Shown: positions 34,601 through 45,745 of the stretch, in pieces | Layout: the number at the start of each line of letters is the position of its first letter | Numbering within the stretch: position 1 is the first letter of the stretch | DNA from: Aquarana catesbeiana | Lineage: Eukaryota; Chordata; Amphibia; Anura; Ranidae | NCBI RefSeq assembly: GCF_042186555.1 | Contig: NC_133326.1 | Span: 433,191,069-433,255,068, forward strand | Direction of reading: 5' to 3' | DNA: 64,000 nt | Notes under the pieces: generated by a model | Database searches by the model: none | The model's input: only the letters and a program-made list of their open reading frames with translations | Told to the model about the DNA's origin: nothing | Made by a program: the position numbers and the translations under genes

Positions 34601-34799
34601 CCATTACTGACTGTTAGCAGGTAACACCAAAACATCATTGGTCTTTAAAATAGTTATTGTACATAAATGTCTAAATTTTCATCATGTGCTGTTGACTTTG
34701 ACTCCCTTGATGGATGCCCTTGGTTATGTTCATTGAATATGATCAAGATGTAACTGCTTTCTTTAATATTCCAATAAAACTTTTTTTTATTTAAAAAAA
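31634..34799 (+). mobile_element. 5'-truncated L1, copy 4
   Basis: 3166 bp in sense orientation, flanked by the 12-bp duplication CTTTATATTAAA (31622-31633 and 34800-34811) and ending in CCAATAAAAC, a T-run and a short A-tail. It begins in the ORF2 linker between endonuclease and RT, a common outcome of incomplete reverse transcription. Confidence 0.88.
31700..34324 (+). pseudogene. L1 ORF2 remnant (RT and C-terminal part)
   Basis: Frames are broken many times. Recognisable: GPDGFTTYYYKTF (32030), the FMPGREARDN-like block in another frame (about 32310), AYADNLLFFV (about 32668), where the second catalytic Asp of the YADD box is Asn, and SKSEALNLTL. A GGVDLPNFKFYFYAAHLARI block follows at 33180, then TLHPTRAW-type and Cys/Trp motifs (YWRCQQARGTMLHIWWECP) near the C-terminus at 33970-34030. 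No endonuclease. Clearly older than copy 1. Confidence 0.85.
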
Positions 34800-35370
34800 C
34801 TTTATATTAAATTACAATAAGTCTTATTTCTAATATAAAAGTAACACAACACTAGGACTATTTGAACTTCTGATATTCCTGGATGCTATTACCCTCTCCA
34901 AGAGCAACTGATGTTATGTGTATTTGAATTAAGCTACATAGGTAATCAAAGATTTTTGGTGTGCAATCTTGATATTATATTGTAAAACTATTATTCTTAT
35001 TAATCTAATTATTCTAGCAACAGTCCTCTGTAGCATATCCCTAATATCAACGCTGCAGTTCATTGGATCTACTCCAGAAAATTAAATATATTAAAAATAT
35101 ATAGAATCATTGGAGAGCAGAATATATAAAAGATTCCCATAGATGACCATAAAAATAATCATGATTTCTACCTATGAACAGAAACCAATCAAACTGCAAG
35201 GGGGAAGTGTTTATCACACCAGATTGTTTAGTGTGCAAACCTGATATTATGTTGATATTATATTGTAAAACTATCTCTTATTAATCTACCAAATCTCTTC
35301 TATTCCTGATCTGTAATATATCCCTAATATCAACGCTCCAGAATAAGGATAAATATCCTATTAAAAATGA

Positions 35371-35790
35371 TCAAAAATTGGTCAAAAAACAGTTCAGGTC
35401 AATGTCTATGTTCAACCCATATGGATGTAATGTACACATCTCAAATACCCAGTGGGTTTCCCTCTTTGAAACCTCACTTTGTCCATTTCTCTCCAATGCC
35501 CTTTTGATACTTTCTATCCCATAAAAGGTTAATAAACTGGGATCTTTATTGTGCTTCATTTTAAATTGTGGAGAGACACTGTTTTTCAAATCCCTTTTTT
35601 ATCCTTTTAAATCCGGAAACATTTTAATATGTTCTGGAGGATCTAGTATATTTTTAACAATCCTACTGCGTACAGCTTTATTTTTCCTATAAATGAATTT
35701 TGAATGTGAAGGAAGAATTTTATTTAACATTTCATCTTTCAATAAAATCTGCCAGTATTTATTAAAAATATTTTCGATTTTTTTTTTTTT
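35371..35790 (-). pseudogene. Penelope-like ORF, C-terminal remnant
   Basis: The frame reads KYWQILLKDEMLNKILP, then FIYRKNKAVRSRIV, then KDPSLLTFYGIESI, and ends KRETHWVFEMCTLHPYGLN. These match the linker after RT (W..L..D..L..ILP...YR) and the extreme C-terminus after the GIY-YIG nuclease (RE..WI..L.TL.P.GLN) of Neptune-type Penelope elements. The GIY-YIG core itself is missing, deleted between FPDLKG and the KDPSLLT block. An in-frame stop follows FPDLKG. Upstream the frame enters a long T-run (minus-strand A) at 35777-35800. Confidence 0.7.
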
Positions 35791-37975
35791 TTTTTTTTTA
35801 GACTGAACATTAAAGTCTGTGATGAAACTATATCCTGTATCTTTGAATTGATCTTCTTTTTTTTTTTTTTTAATTCAGTAGTTTTTATTGTTATATATGA
35901 GTAAACATAAACATTCAATGGTTTGCCGACACTGATTGCAGGATAAGCATTCGTAGTAACGTTCTGCATGTGTATTACGTTCTGCATGTGTATCAAAGAT
36001 AAAGGTAGCGGGTAAAGAGTACTTAGGCAAATCTTGTTTTCAAGTTATCACATTAAAAGGCACTTAGCAGAATACAACTCAGCAGGGTCATGGTTATCTG
36101 AAAAAAAGATAACAAGGCAGCACCAAATATGTTGTAAACGAAACAATCTCAAACATTAACACTAATATTAATATATCTTAACTCAGACCAAAGGTACTCT
36201 GGACCCTAAGGTGGATACCAAGAGACCCATGGTCCCCATATGTGTTCGAAGGCACGAGAAGAACTTATTTGTGGAATCAAAGACTTTTCATACATATAAT
36301 GTTGGGTAACATTCGCAATTTCTGACGGGTTAGCCAGGTCTTGTTTGAGAGTAAGATATTGGCTACTATACCACGAAAATGAGGTGAAAATTGGTCTATG
36401 CCTATGTTAAGTAGGGCTAAAGCTGGGTTTGTGGAGGTAATAATGCCAGTAACTTCCAAAATCGGTTGGAATGCTTTCTGACAAACTGCGAATGCTATTA
36501 CATGCTCATAGGATATGTACAAGGGTTGTTTTGTATATGGATATTAATCTATAGGGTAAGATACCAACGATGTGATATCTTAAGTGCTAGCTTCCAGTGG
36601 TTCACACAGTGAGTGGTGGAATATGTGTGTCTGATAGCTCTTGTCCACTGAGTATTGGTGAAGGAAGCTTTAAGATCTGTTTCCTATTTTATCATAGAAT
36701 TTGTCTTATGGAAGGTCATTTTGTCCTGTAGTAAACTATAAATAAGGGATGTGCCTCTTACTGATTTAAAGGTATTCCCTTAGTATTGCCATATTTTGGA
36801 ATGTACCATGATTAGCGGGGGAGGTGAAGATAATAAGAAACTGTTTATACAATACAGTGTGAAGTATGTTGAATTGGGTAATTTGAATTTGGATATGATA
36901 TTCTCTGGTGTGATAGGGCCCCATCCGAGTAGAGATCATTTATCTGGTGCATCCCCCAGTCCCCCCAATCCCTTAAATACAGATCCGGAATAAGGTGTTG
37001 AAGGATAATGAGTGGGATATCCAACTTGTAGCATTAAGAGGGATGTGGATTAAGCTGTGCTATAGCTCTCCAAGCTATTAGGGATGCCTTAGTGGTGGGA
37101 AGGAAGTAGGTTTAGATTTAGTGGTTTCCACAAATCTGCATATAGTATGGAACAGAGACTTAAGTTATTAAGACCCTTTTCAATATCTAGCCACCGGGGT
37201 TCAGCTGCTAGGTTGAACCCGTGTTTGAGTACGTCTGCATGTACAGCCGTGTAATAGTCCTGTAGGTCTACCATGCCCATGCCTCCAACTGATCTATACT
37301 TAATTGGGGATATATGGAAACAACGGGCTCTTTTTCCCTGCCAGATAATTTTTTTCATTAATGATGTTCTTTCGTGTATGTTGATTTCAAAGGAATGTGG
37401 AGAGTTCTGAACAAATATAGAATTTGCGGAAGTATGAGCATCTTATACGCTGCTAGTCTGCCCACCCATGACAGCTCAACTCTAGCTACATTTTTCATTT
37501 CTTTATTGAGTTTGGATAACATTGGCTTGTAATTTAGCATCAGCAAGGGAGGCACAAATGGGTGTGATAGTGATACTAAGGTATACCCTTCTCGGCCCAG
37601 GTGTACGGCAACCTGTCCTTCAAGCTGGATACGTCATTGGTAATGCCCAAATTCAAAATCAAATATTTTGTGTGATTGACTTTATAATATGATAGTTGAC
37701 TAAATTCCATCAAAAAGAAGGGGGTTGGGGTACAAATACCCCTGGGACTTTTATGGTGCTTTTCAAAATTTAATTGGATCGATATAGAAAAATAAATCAA
37801 AAAAGAAAATAACACTGTATGCAAAATGCCAAACTGACTGTAAGTAATCTTTTGATTCAAAATCTTTAATAGTTTAGGAATATTACAAAACACCATCTAA
37901 AAACAAACACAGTTTTTACAATCACGGTCAGTCATTGAAAAATTGAATATTTAAAAATAGAAACCACTTTGCGAT

Positions 37976-38029
37976 ACCAATCTCAACATGTTTCGCTCAA
38001 CACATGAGCTTCATCAGGAGTTTTTTGGT
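37976..38029 (-). ncRNA. Hammerhead ribozyme motif, left arm
   Basis: Mirror of the motif at 40356-40409, on the minus strand: CTGATGA, a 5-bp stem II (GCTCA/TGAGC), GAAA, a 2-bp stem III and a GTT cleavage triplet, enclosed by a bipartite stem I. Sequence identical to the right-arm copy in the core. Confidence 0.72.
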
Positions 38030-38845
38030 ACAAGTGTGGCATACTAAAGGTAAAAAAAGAAGAAAAAGAAAGAAAGAATACAAATCAGATACTTCAAAAA
38101 CATTTAGAGATGTAATTTCAGACCAAAAGATACATTAAGTAGTACTGAAAAAATAAATAAATGGTATATATACACATTTGCATACAAACAATGCATATGT
38201 TATATGAGTGAAACTTTCAGGTTTCTACAAATCTATAATAATAACAAACTAAACACAGTGAACAGATAATTATGGTCATTGTATGATGTATACTTTAATT
38301 TCCAAGCCCACAAAAACAAGATATATTAATGTGGACATGGGAAAGACATAAAACATAAAAAGTGAGATTTGCTTACCAAGCCCAAACAAGTTTGAAGAAG
38401 AATAGTAGACAACTAGATTGTAAGTGTATATAAAGTTTCGTGGCTCAAGTACCAATCAATTAGATGCGTCTCAACTGCCTAGGACCTCCCAAAACCGTTT
38501 TTGGTCCACAGAGGGGCCCAAGTGTAGAGTAACTGAAAGCTAGATATTGAAAAGAACAAAATTGATGAATTGTTTCTGAATAGTCTACTGCGGAGTAGAG
38601 AGGGCAGTTATCAAAGGAGCTGAAAAGTTTGAATTTACCTCATAGGTTGAATCAAGGAGTGAATGTTCAGGGCTAAAATAGCCGTATAGACAAAAAAACA
38701 CAAGGGAGAGCAAACGCTCCAATTTCACCACAAGGTGGCACTCCAAGTTGACAACCCTTATGAGTCAGACCAGGAGATCCACGTATAAACAGCCCCAATA
38801 AACTATAAAAACAATACAATAAAACAAACAATTACTATAAAGAGC

Positions 38846-39539
38846 TTTTAACAGTATCACTGGTTGGATCATCAACAGGAGATGACCCTCCACTAGTGAG
38901 CAGCTTCGATTACCTGAGAGGTGGGGTGGATGTGTACGGAAGGGGAGAGCGGCATACACCTCCCTTTCCAGCCTCAGAGCCACTGTCAGGAGATAGCGGC
39001 TATTAAACCGCACTATATAAGTCCCTCCATCACGGTGGCGTCTGACGTCACCACCGGGATGCGGACGCACAGTGAGGCCCTCCCCCAGGTCACATGTGGC
39101 CAATGGGCAGCAAGGGGTCGAAGTCGGATGCCATCCAGGCTCCGCCCCTCCTAGTCGGACGTAAGTGCTTCGGCGCTCATAGCTCCGACCGTGTTGGTGG
39201 GCGCATGCGCAGGCCGGGAGCGAACGATGTTGGAGCCCAGCCGTCACGCAGGCGCACCACAGACGAGGCATAGAGGGAGAGATAGTAAAAAAAAACAACA
39301 ACAACAAACACAGATGTCAGTCATCACCTGTCAGAGGCAGGGCAGGGAAAACCCAATCTTTGAATACGTGTCAGCCATATTGACTAGGGGAAAAAGAATG
39401 GGAAAGAAACTCTATGCACATAGAAGGAGATGTTGATGAGTGGTAAATGTTTCAAAAACACTAATCGGTTTCCCAAATCTGAATGATACTGTGTTTCAAA
39501 GTTTTGTAATATGGACTTAAAGCCACTAAAAATACAGAT
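38846..39539. promoter_or_regulatory. CpG-rich spacer with TATA motif
   Basis: GC-rich (38920-39260), many CpGs, with CACTATATAAGTCC (TATA-like, 39014-39020) and the palindromic word GTCTGACGTCACC nearby, in contrast to the AT-rich arms. Looks promoter-like by composition; function not shown. Confidence 0.4.
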
Positions 39540-40355
39540 GCTCTTTATAGTAATTGTTTGTTTTATTGTATTGTTTTTATAGTTTATTGGGGCTGTTTAT
39601 ACGTGGATCTCCTGGTCTGACTCATAAGGGTTGTCAACTTGGAGTGCCACCTTGTGGTGAAATTGGAGCGTTTGCTCTCCCTTGTGTTTTTTTGTCTATA
39701 CGGCTATTTTAGCCCTGAACATTCACTCCTTGATTCAACCTATGAGGTAAATTCAAACTTTTCAGCTCCTTTGATAACTGCCCTCTCTACTCCGCAGTAG
39801 ACTATTCAGAAACAATTCATCAATTTTATTCTTTTCAATATCTAGCTTTCAGTTACTCTACACTTGGGCCCCTCTGTGGACCAAAAACGGTTTTGGGAGG
39901 TCCTAGGCAGTTGAGACGCATCTAATTGATTGGTACTTGAGCCACGAAACTTTATATACACTTACAATCTAGTTGTCTACTATTCTTCTTCAAACTTGTT
40001 TGGGCTTGGTAAGCAAATCTCACTTTTTATGTTTTATGTCTTTCCCATGTCCACATTAATATATCTTGTTTTTGTGGGCTTGGAAATTAAAGTATACATC
40101 ATACAATGACCATAATTATCTGTTCACTGTGTTTAGTTTGTTATTATTATAGATTTGTAGAAACCTGAAAGTTTCACTCATATAACATATTCATTGTTTG
40201 TATGCAAATGTGTAGATATACCATTTATTTATTTTTTCAGTACTACTTAATGTATCTTTTGGTCTGAAATTACATCTCTAAATGTTTTTGAAGTATCTGA
40301 TTTGTATTCTTTCTTTCTTTTTCTTCTTTTTTTACCTTTAGTATGCCACACTTGT

Positions 40356-40409
40356 ACCAAAAAACTCCTGATGAAGCTCATGTGTTGAGCGAAACATGTT
40401 GAGATTGGT
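40356..40409 (+). ncRNA. Hammerhead ribozyme motif, right arm
   Basis: Order: ACCAA...CTC (stem I 5' strand), CTGATGA (40368-40374), A, stem II GCTCA-TGTGT-TGAGC (40376-40390), GAAA (40391-40394), stem III C-AT-G closed by the A-T pair, cleavage triplet GTT (40398-40400), then GAG...TTGGT (stem I 3' strand). All invariant core positions are present. The very short stem III is typical of hammerheads in Penelope-like elements, which usually act as dimers. Confidence 0.75.
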
Positions 40410-41324
40410 ATCGCAAAGTGGTTTCTATTTTTAAATATTCAATTTTTCAATGACTGACCGTGATTGTAAAAACTGTGTTTGTTTTTAGATGGTGTTTTGT
40501 AATATTCCTAAACTATTAAAGATTTTGAATCAAAAGATTACTTACAGTCAGTTTGGCATTTTGCATACAGTGTTATTTTCTTTTTTGATTTATTTTTCTA
40601 TATCGATCCAATTAAATTTTGAAAAGCACCATAAAAGTCCCAGGGGTATTTGTACCCCAACCCCCTTCTTTCTGTAACCTATTTAATAAGGATGCGGTGC
40701 TAAGGGTTAACTGTCCCTGCCCTCTAACAATATAAATTCCATCAAAATTTCATGAGCTCTAGGGAGAGAAGTGTGTGGGTTTGGTAGCATCAGAATGATG
40801 TCATCCGCAAATAAGTTAATGATATGGGGTTTATCTCAAAATATGAACCCTGTTACTTGTGGATCTGAGCGGATTCTCTCTGCCAAAGGTTCGATCACTA
40901 AATTAAATATTGTAGGGGATAGGGGACAACCTTGTCTTGTGCCATTTGATATGAGAAAGGGCTTGGATAACATGTTCTCTGTGTACACTTAGGCCGAATG
41001 GGAGGAATATAGTGGCAATACTGCAGGTAGAATGGAGCCCTGGATACCAAACCTCTGCAGGACTTGCAACAAATAGTTTCAATGCACTCGGTCGAATGCC
41101 TTCTCAGCATCAATAGAGAGTAGCAAAAGAAGGCGTTCAACGTCTCTCAGCGGAATGAACAATGCTAATTACCCATCTGGTAGCGTCTGAGGTCTGCCTG
41201 CCAGGAACAAATCCCCTCTGGTCTGGTTGAATCTACCTCAGTAACGCCTCCTTCAACTGTTGTGCTAACTTTGGCATATATTTTAACATCTACATTAACC
41301 ACCTCAATACAGGGCACTTTCACC

Positions 41325-41824
41325 TCCAATACAGAACAGCAGGAGTATATATATGTGTGTGTGACTTCTTGTACCTGAGCCCCAGTACTTCAATTCACCA
41401 ACCAAATCTGTAAAGAGTGGCTCCCCATGAAAGCCACAGAAGCTCAAATAGTGGTACAGGACGAGAAACAGATGGGCTGCAGCCATGGAAGAAAAGCAGA
41501 GACCAATGCGGTACCTTACGAATCTGTGGGTACTCGATGTGCATCTCGGCGTGCGCTCCAGCTGATGCCAGGAACAGATGACTCGTTGCGTGTTGAGCCT
41601 CACTTTCAATATATTTCACGCTGTGCGCGTGTCATCAGACGCACATCGAGTACCCACAGATTCATAAGGTACCGCATTGGTCTCTGCTTTTCCTCCATAG
41701 CTGCAGCCCGTCTGTTTCTCATCCTGTACCTTGCATCCCTGTTTGGCTGTGAAGTTTTTATTTGGATTAAAGACGTTTTTACACTATTTGAGCTTCTGTG
41801 ACTCCTGCTGTTCTGTATTGGAGT
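41325..41824. mobile_element. Second foldback (hairpin) element
   Basis: Arms of about 200 bp: left includes CTCCAATACAGAACAGCAGG, GTACAGGACGAGAAACAGAT, GGTACTCGATGTGCATCTCG; right has their inverses. The left arm has an extra block of about 85 bp and the right one of about 55 bp. The centre (41546-41640) contains a hammerhead-like core. No coding region. Confidence 0.65.
41581..41651 (-). ncRNA. Candidate hammerhead core in second foldback
   Basis: Minus strand: CTGATGA (41638-41632), C, stem II ACGC-GCACA-GCGT, GAAA (41617-41614), 2-bp stem III U-AU-A, cleavage triplet ATT. Same layout as the motif at 40356. Stem I is imperfect: TGCGT/ACGCA and ACTCG/CGAGT can pair, but 16 unpaired bases would separate it from the cleavage site. 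Confidence 0.4.
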
Positions 41825-42256
41825 CCCTCTGCACTGGAATCCTCCATGCCAGGACATCTGGAAAGAAACCCTTGATGAATTATTTACTTCATCCTTTCCA
41901 TGCCTGAGGGTCACTTTGTGGCCACTACTGTCTGGTGAGCGCTTTGACATACCACTTCGGGTGAAGCACGAATAATATCGCATTTGTACTTTATTGTCAT
42001 GTGGTGATTGGAGTATTTAAAAAGATTGTGGTTTTTATTTCTTGTTAATAATAAGAGACAAATTATGAACTTTTTTGCACTATATTCACTTTATTGGTAA
42101 TTACATGTTTTAATTTAATGTAGCGTGCACTGTGCACCTCACTACATGATTGAGTCAACACGATAATTAATCATTTATTTATTATTGCACTACTGATGCG
42201 CCCTTCACTGTTTGTTTATTCTCTGTACAGGAGGCACATCTGTACCTAAATCAAGG
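41825..42256. other. Non-coding flank, possibly a Penelope-type terminal segment
   Basis: AT-rich, no gene. It lies between the second foldback and the truncated BEL pol; both borders are uncertain. Confidence 0.35.
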
Positions 42257-42264
42257 TTTTTTTT

Positions 42265-44447
42265 TTAGACTAATGGCATAGTCCTCAGTGAAAGGCATTC
42301 ATAAGTTCCTGGCTGTTGGATATAATCTTGTGCAGTAGCGAACATCTCCTTTGTTCTGGTGAGAAGATCAATCTCTTCTTTAGCGGTTGGAAAAGACTTG
42401 AGTGCGTCGTCAACGTAGAAGTTTCTTTCAACAAATTGACGAGCATCAGATCCATATTCTTCTTCTCCAGTCTGAGCTGTTCTGCTTAGCCCATAAGTTG
42501 CCACTGCAGGGCAAAAACTGTTACCGAAGACATGTACCTTCATTCGATAGTCTATAACTTCCTTGTTGATGTCATTGTCTTTGTGCCATAGAAACCTGAG
42601 GTAGTTTCTGTTGCCTTCTCTGACAATGAAGCAGTGAAACATATGTTGAATGTCGACCATTACTGCTACAGGCTCTTGTCTGAAGCGAATCAAGGCTTCT
42701 ATTAGACTTGTTCAAGTTGGGCCCTGTAAGGAGCATGTTAAGAGAAACACCTTCATGCTGAGCACTGGAATCAAAGACAATTCTGATTTGGTCTGGCTTG
42801 CGTTGGTGATACACACCAAAGGATGGAAGGTACCAGCATTCTTCTACCTCCTTTAGTGGGGGTGCAGGCTCTGCATGATCTCTGTCAAATATATTTTGCA
42901 TAAAGTCCACAAAGTACATTTGCATCTCTGATTTCCTGCTTAAGTTTTGCTTTAAGGAGGAGAATCTACTGATGGCCTGCTGCAAGTTGTTGGGCAATCT
43001 CTCTCTTGGGAGACGAAAAGGTAGGGGTGCTACCCAGTTATTGAAGTCGTCTTGAAAGAACTCATTGTCCATTACCTTGATGAATTCTTTGTCTTCCATT
43101 GAAGGAGCCAGTATGTCACCTTCATTGGTTGCATTAAACACTGTAGAGCCAAAGTCATAATCGTGGCAGGAGAAAGGGCTTGTGTTACCTGAGATACCAT
43201 GTTGCCATTCGTGGCTGGTTATCTTCTCTTTCACCCAGTAGTGATGTGCCTCAAAGTAAGTGTTTCGACCATTTGTCAGAACATTTGTCTTGAATGACGA
43301 AATGTTGGTAGGCCTCTTCATTTTGCCTATACAGACATTGCCTATGATGACTCAACCTAGATCTGTGCACTGGGCAAATGGGGCATCTGGGGGTCCACTG
43401 ACTTGTCTGTTTACCTTGTGAACTCGTATGCCCTGTACACACGGTCGGATTTTCCGATGGAAAAAGTGCGATTGGTTTGTGTTGTCGGAAATTCCGATCA
43501 TGTGTGGGTTCCATCTGACTTTTTCCTTCGGAATTTCCGACACACAAAGTTTGGGAGCAGGCTATAAAATTTTCCGACAACAAAATTGGTTAAATTCCGA
43601 TCGTGTGTACACAAATCCGACGCACAAAGTGCCACGCATGCTCAGAATAAATTAAGAGACGAAAGCTATTGGCTACTGCCCCGTTTATAGTCCCGACATA
43701 CGTGTTTTACGTCACCGCGTTCAGAGCGATCGGATTTTCCGACAACTTTGTGCGACCGTGTGTATGCAAGATAAGTTTGAGCCAACATCCGTTGGAAAAA
43801 ATCCATGGATTTTGATGTCGGAATGTCCGATCGCGTGTACAGGGCATTAGAATGTCTCTTCCTAACAGCAGAAGGATCTGAGCATCTTTGTCAAGCGGCG
43901 GTAACTCACTTGCTATTACCTTCAGGTGAGGGTGATGGAAACCAGCAGCTGGAGTAGGGATTTCTTCCCTGTTAGCAGATATCTGATTGCACTCAAGTGT
44001 AGGTAGGGGTAATTGCAAGTTACCTTTGAGAGAAGATACCATGAGTCCATGAGCCCTTCTTCCAGAAACCTCTGTAGTTCCACTACAGGTACCCAAGGTG
44101 TAAGGATGCCTTTTATTTCATATAGATTAAACAGTTCTGATTTTGCAAGGGATCTTGATTTTGCTCTGATCGTCTAAGATAGCATAAACCTTTAGAGTCT
44201 TTTCTGGTTGATCCTTGTGGTATATGTTCACCAAGCATATTTTAGCACAGGACTTATCACAACAGTCTTCTCCACAAATTTCAGTGCAGGATGAAGAAAT
44301 TATGTTAGAATTAGGCACTTGGTCTGTATTCTCCCCGCCATGCGTTAACCTGGGAGGAGAGTTAGCAAGTTGTGTGAAGCTGGGCTCAAGCGGATGGAGG
44401 GCTTGCACATGCTTTTCAGAGCCACACGCTATGCACTTGATGGACAC
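42265..44447 (-). pseudogene. BEL/Pao pol: protease and partial RT
   Basis: Protease: AILDDQS at about 44180 (Pao-type, equivalent to A.LD.GS), then HPHLKVIASELPPLDKDAQ and LLLGRDIL, typical of the Pao protease C-terminus. After the MITE the frame continues RVHKVNRQ. The linker and RT show VEECWYLPSFGVYHQRKP, IRIVFDSSAQHEGVSLN and LLTGPNLN; then MFHCFIVREGNRNYLRFLW and the catalytic NFYVDDAL (about 42410). Several frameshifts (44100, 42690). The product would cut the polyprotein and copy the RNA; here it is dead and ends at 42265. Confidence 0.85.
43429..43847. mobile_element. TA-flanked MITE in the BEL protease
   Basis: Ends TGCCCTGTACACACGGTCGG and, inverted, ATGCCCTGTACACGCGATCG; the whole element is rich in TCGGAATTTCCGA-type palindromes. 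TA at 43427-43428 and 43848-43849. Removing it joins the codons of LLLGRDIL to RVHKV in frame. Confidence 0.8.
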
Positions 44448-45132
44448 ATTACAGTCCTTTGCAAAATGTTCTGTAGAAGCACAGCACCTGAAACATACCC
44501 TAAATTTCTTTAAAAGCTCCTTACACTCTTCAAGAGGCTTTTTCCTAATGCCGATACATTTTTTGAGGGGGTGTGGCTTCTTGTGAATGGGACACTCCTA
44601 CTCTGTTTGTCCATGGCCACAACTGTGGTAGGAGTGGGAAGGATGTCAGTCTCTTTCACGGATACTGGGCCTCTACGGCTTCTATGGTTGCCCTGAAGAC
44701 TTGTACTCTTAGGAAAGGGTGAGAAGAGACTGTACTCACCGTAGGAAAAACCTGGATCATTGGGTCTCTGCAATTTTCCTGATGAATTCGCACAAGAAAG
44801 AGAATGGAGGGAAGGAAACCTTGTTCTCTTTTTTTGTAAGATTACCCTAGTGCAGACCATTTCTCTTGTAAACCATACGGGAGCTTGGAGGCGATTGGGT
44901 TTACCCCTCTTGTAAAGTCCAGGTAGTTTTGGGTCTGCCTTGGCTAGCTAAAGCTCAAGGAGAAGGTCACTCAGTCTCTGGAGCTCCTTGTCATCCTTAC
45001 CAGATATCCTTGGGAAAGTTTCCAGGTGCATGAACAAGGCATTTTCTATAGCTTCTGGACTGCCATAACTTTGCTCTAGTTGATCCCATGCAGCTGTGAG
45101 GCCTGCTGTAGGATGGTCCATGAAAACCGATC

Positions 45133-45745
45133 TTAAAGTGGATGTAAACCCAATGTCATCCTTTCTAAACTACTGCCATAGGGGTTATCTATAAGGATAT
45201 ACATGCCTCCAGCATGTATCTTTACCTGTCAAATGTCTCCCCTCTGTCTGTTATGAGAGCTGAAAAACTGCAAATTCTGTGGGTGGGTCTGTTGTCTGGA
45301 GCTCGGTGGGTGGAGTTGTGAGGTCAGTAGACTCCCCGCCCACCTCTACACTCCCCTTGTCAATATGCATTTTCTCCTGTGTATTTCTAACTGAACTTCT
45401 GCTATGATCTCTAACATCCAGTAAAAAGACAGGAAAGTAACCACATGACTTCAGCATGCCAAATCATGCTGATGTTTGGAACAGCCAATCCTTGCAGAAC
45501 TGCTGAAGAAAGGAGTGGGGGAGGGAATTAAAAAAATCATACCTGTGTCTTAGGCTGTCACTCACAGCAAGGGGGAGTATTTGACAAAGTTTTTGTCAGT
45601 TTGTCAAGATTTTTCTCACTGAACAATAAAAGAGGATTGCTCAGATATGGATTAACTCTGTGTGGCAAGACTGGGCTCAAATGATAGGAAATCTTACACT
45701 CTATGATATCAAATAAAAAAAATTTCGGGTTTACATCCACTTTAA
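45133..45745. mobile_element. TTAA MITE in BEL gag
   Basis: Ends TTAAAGTGGATGTAAACCC on both strands (45133 onward; inverted at 45727-45745), TTAA at each end. Non-coding. Gag codons on either side fit together. Confidence 0.8.

Larger units (their letters stand above)
26102..35370 (-). mobile_element. Penelope-like element: 3' terminal segment (pseudo-LTR), heavily nested
   Basis: After removing nested elements, about 2.2 kb remains that matches 56511-63660 block by block (for example TTGCAGCGCAAA, TGGATCACGCTG inverted, CCAAAACCCGAGCG, AACACAACACTAGGACTA). In copy order it lies downstream of the ORF C-terminus at 35371, while its partner lies upstream of the ORF N-terminus. This is the paired-terminus (pLTR) arrangement of Penelope-like retroelements. 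Nested inside are TTAA elements (26263-27900, 28079-28927), a Tc1 (29017-30624) and an L1 (31634-34799). 34960-35060 and 35230-35345 are an internal tandem duplication. Confidence 0.7.
37716..40732. mobile_element. 3-kb foldback element with hammerhead ribozymes
   Basis: Two inverted arms, 37716-38845 and 39540-40671 (about 1.13 kb each, nearly identical), flank a unique spacer (38846-39539). A 60-bp tail (40672-40732) follows the right arm only. The whole is bounded by a 15-bp duplication, TAAATTCCATCAAAA (37701-37715, 40733-40747), lying inside L1 ORF2 codons, which indicates insertion by target-primed reverse transcription, not cut-and-paste. Each arm has a hammerhead motif. No protein-coding region; the mirrored short frames simply reflect the arms. 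I read it as a non-autonomous Penelope-related or retrozyme-like element. Confidence 0.82.
35862..41300 (-). mobile_element. L1-type LINE, copy 3, interrupted and truncated
   Basis: 3' end at an oligo-T run (35862-35871 read on plus). ORF2 parts on the minus strand: C-terminal AYKMLILPQILYLFRTLHIP (37430-37500) and IIWQGKRARCFHISPIKY (37290-37355). RT includes the FADDIILMLPNP block at about 40775-40815 and, further upstream, DVKMYAKVSTTVEGG near 41270. Interrupted by the foldback element at 37716-40732. At about 41296 it stops at TTAACCACCTC, the start of another TTAA-type repeat, so its 5' half is absent. Many frameshifts. Confidence 0.8.

Noticed and set aside
37576..40677. Identical 62-residue frame on opposite strands (MVFCNIPKLLKIL...)
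   Set aside because: It is duplicated only because it lies in the two inverted arms; composition is AT-rich and no homology is recognised.
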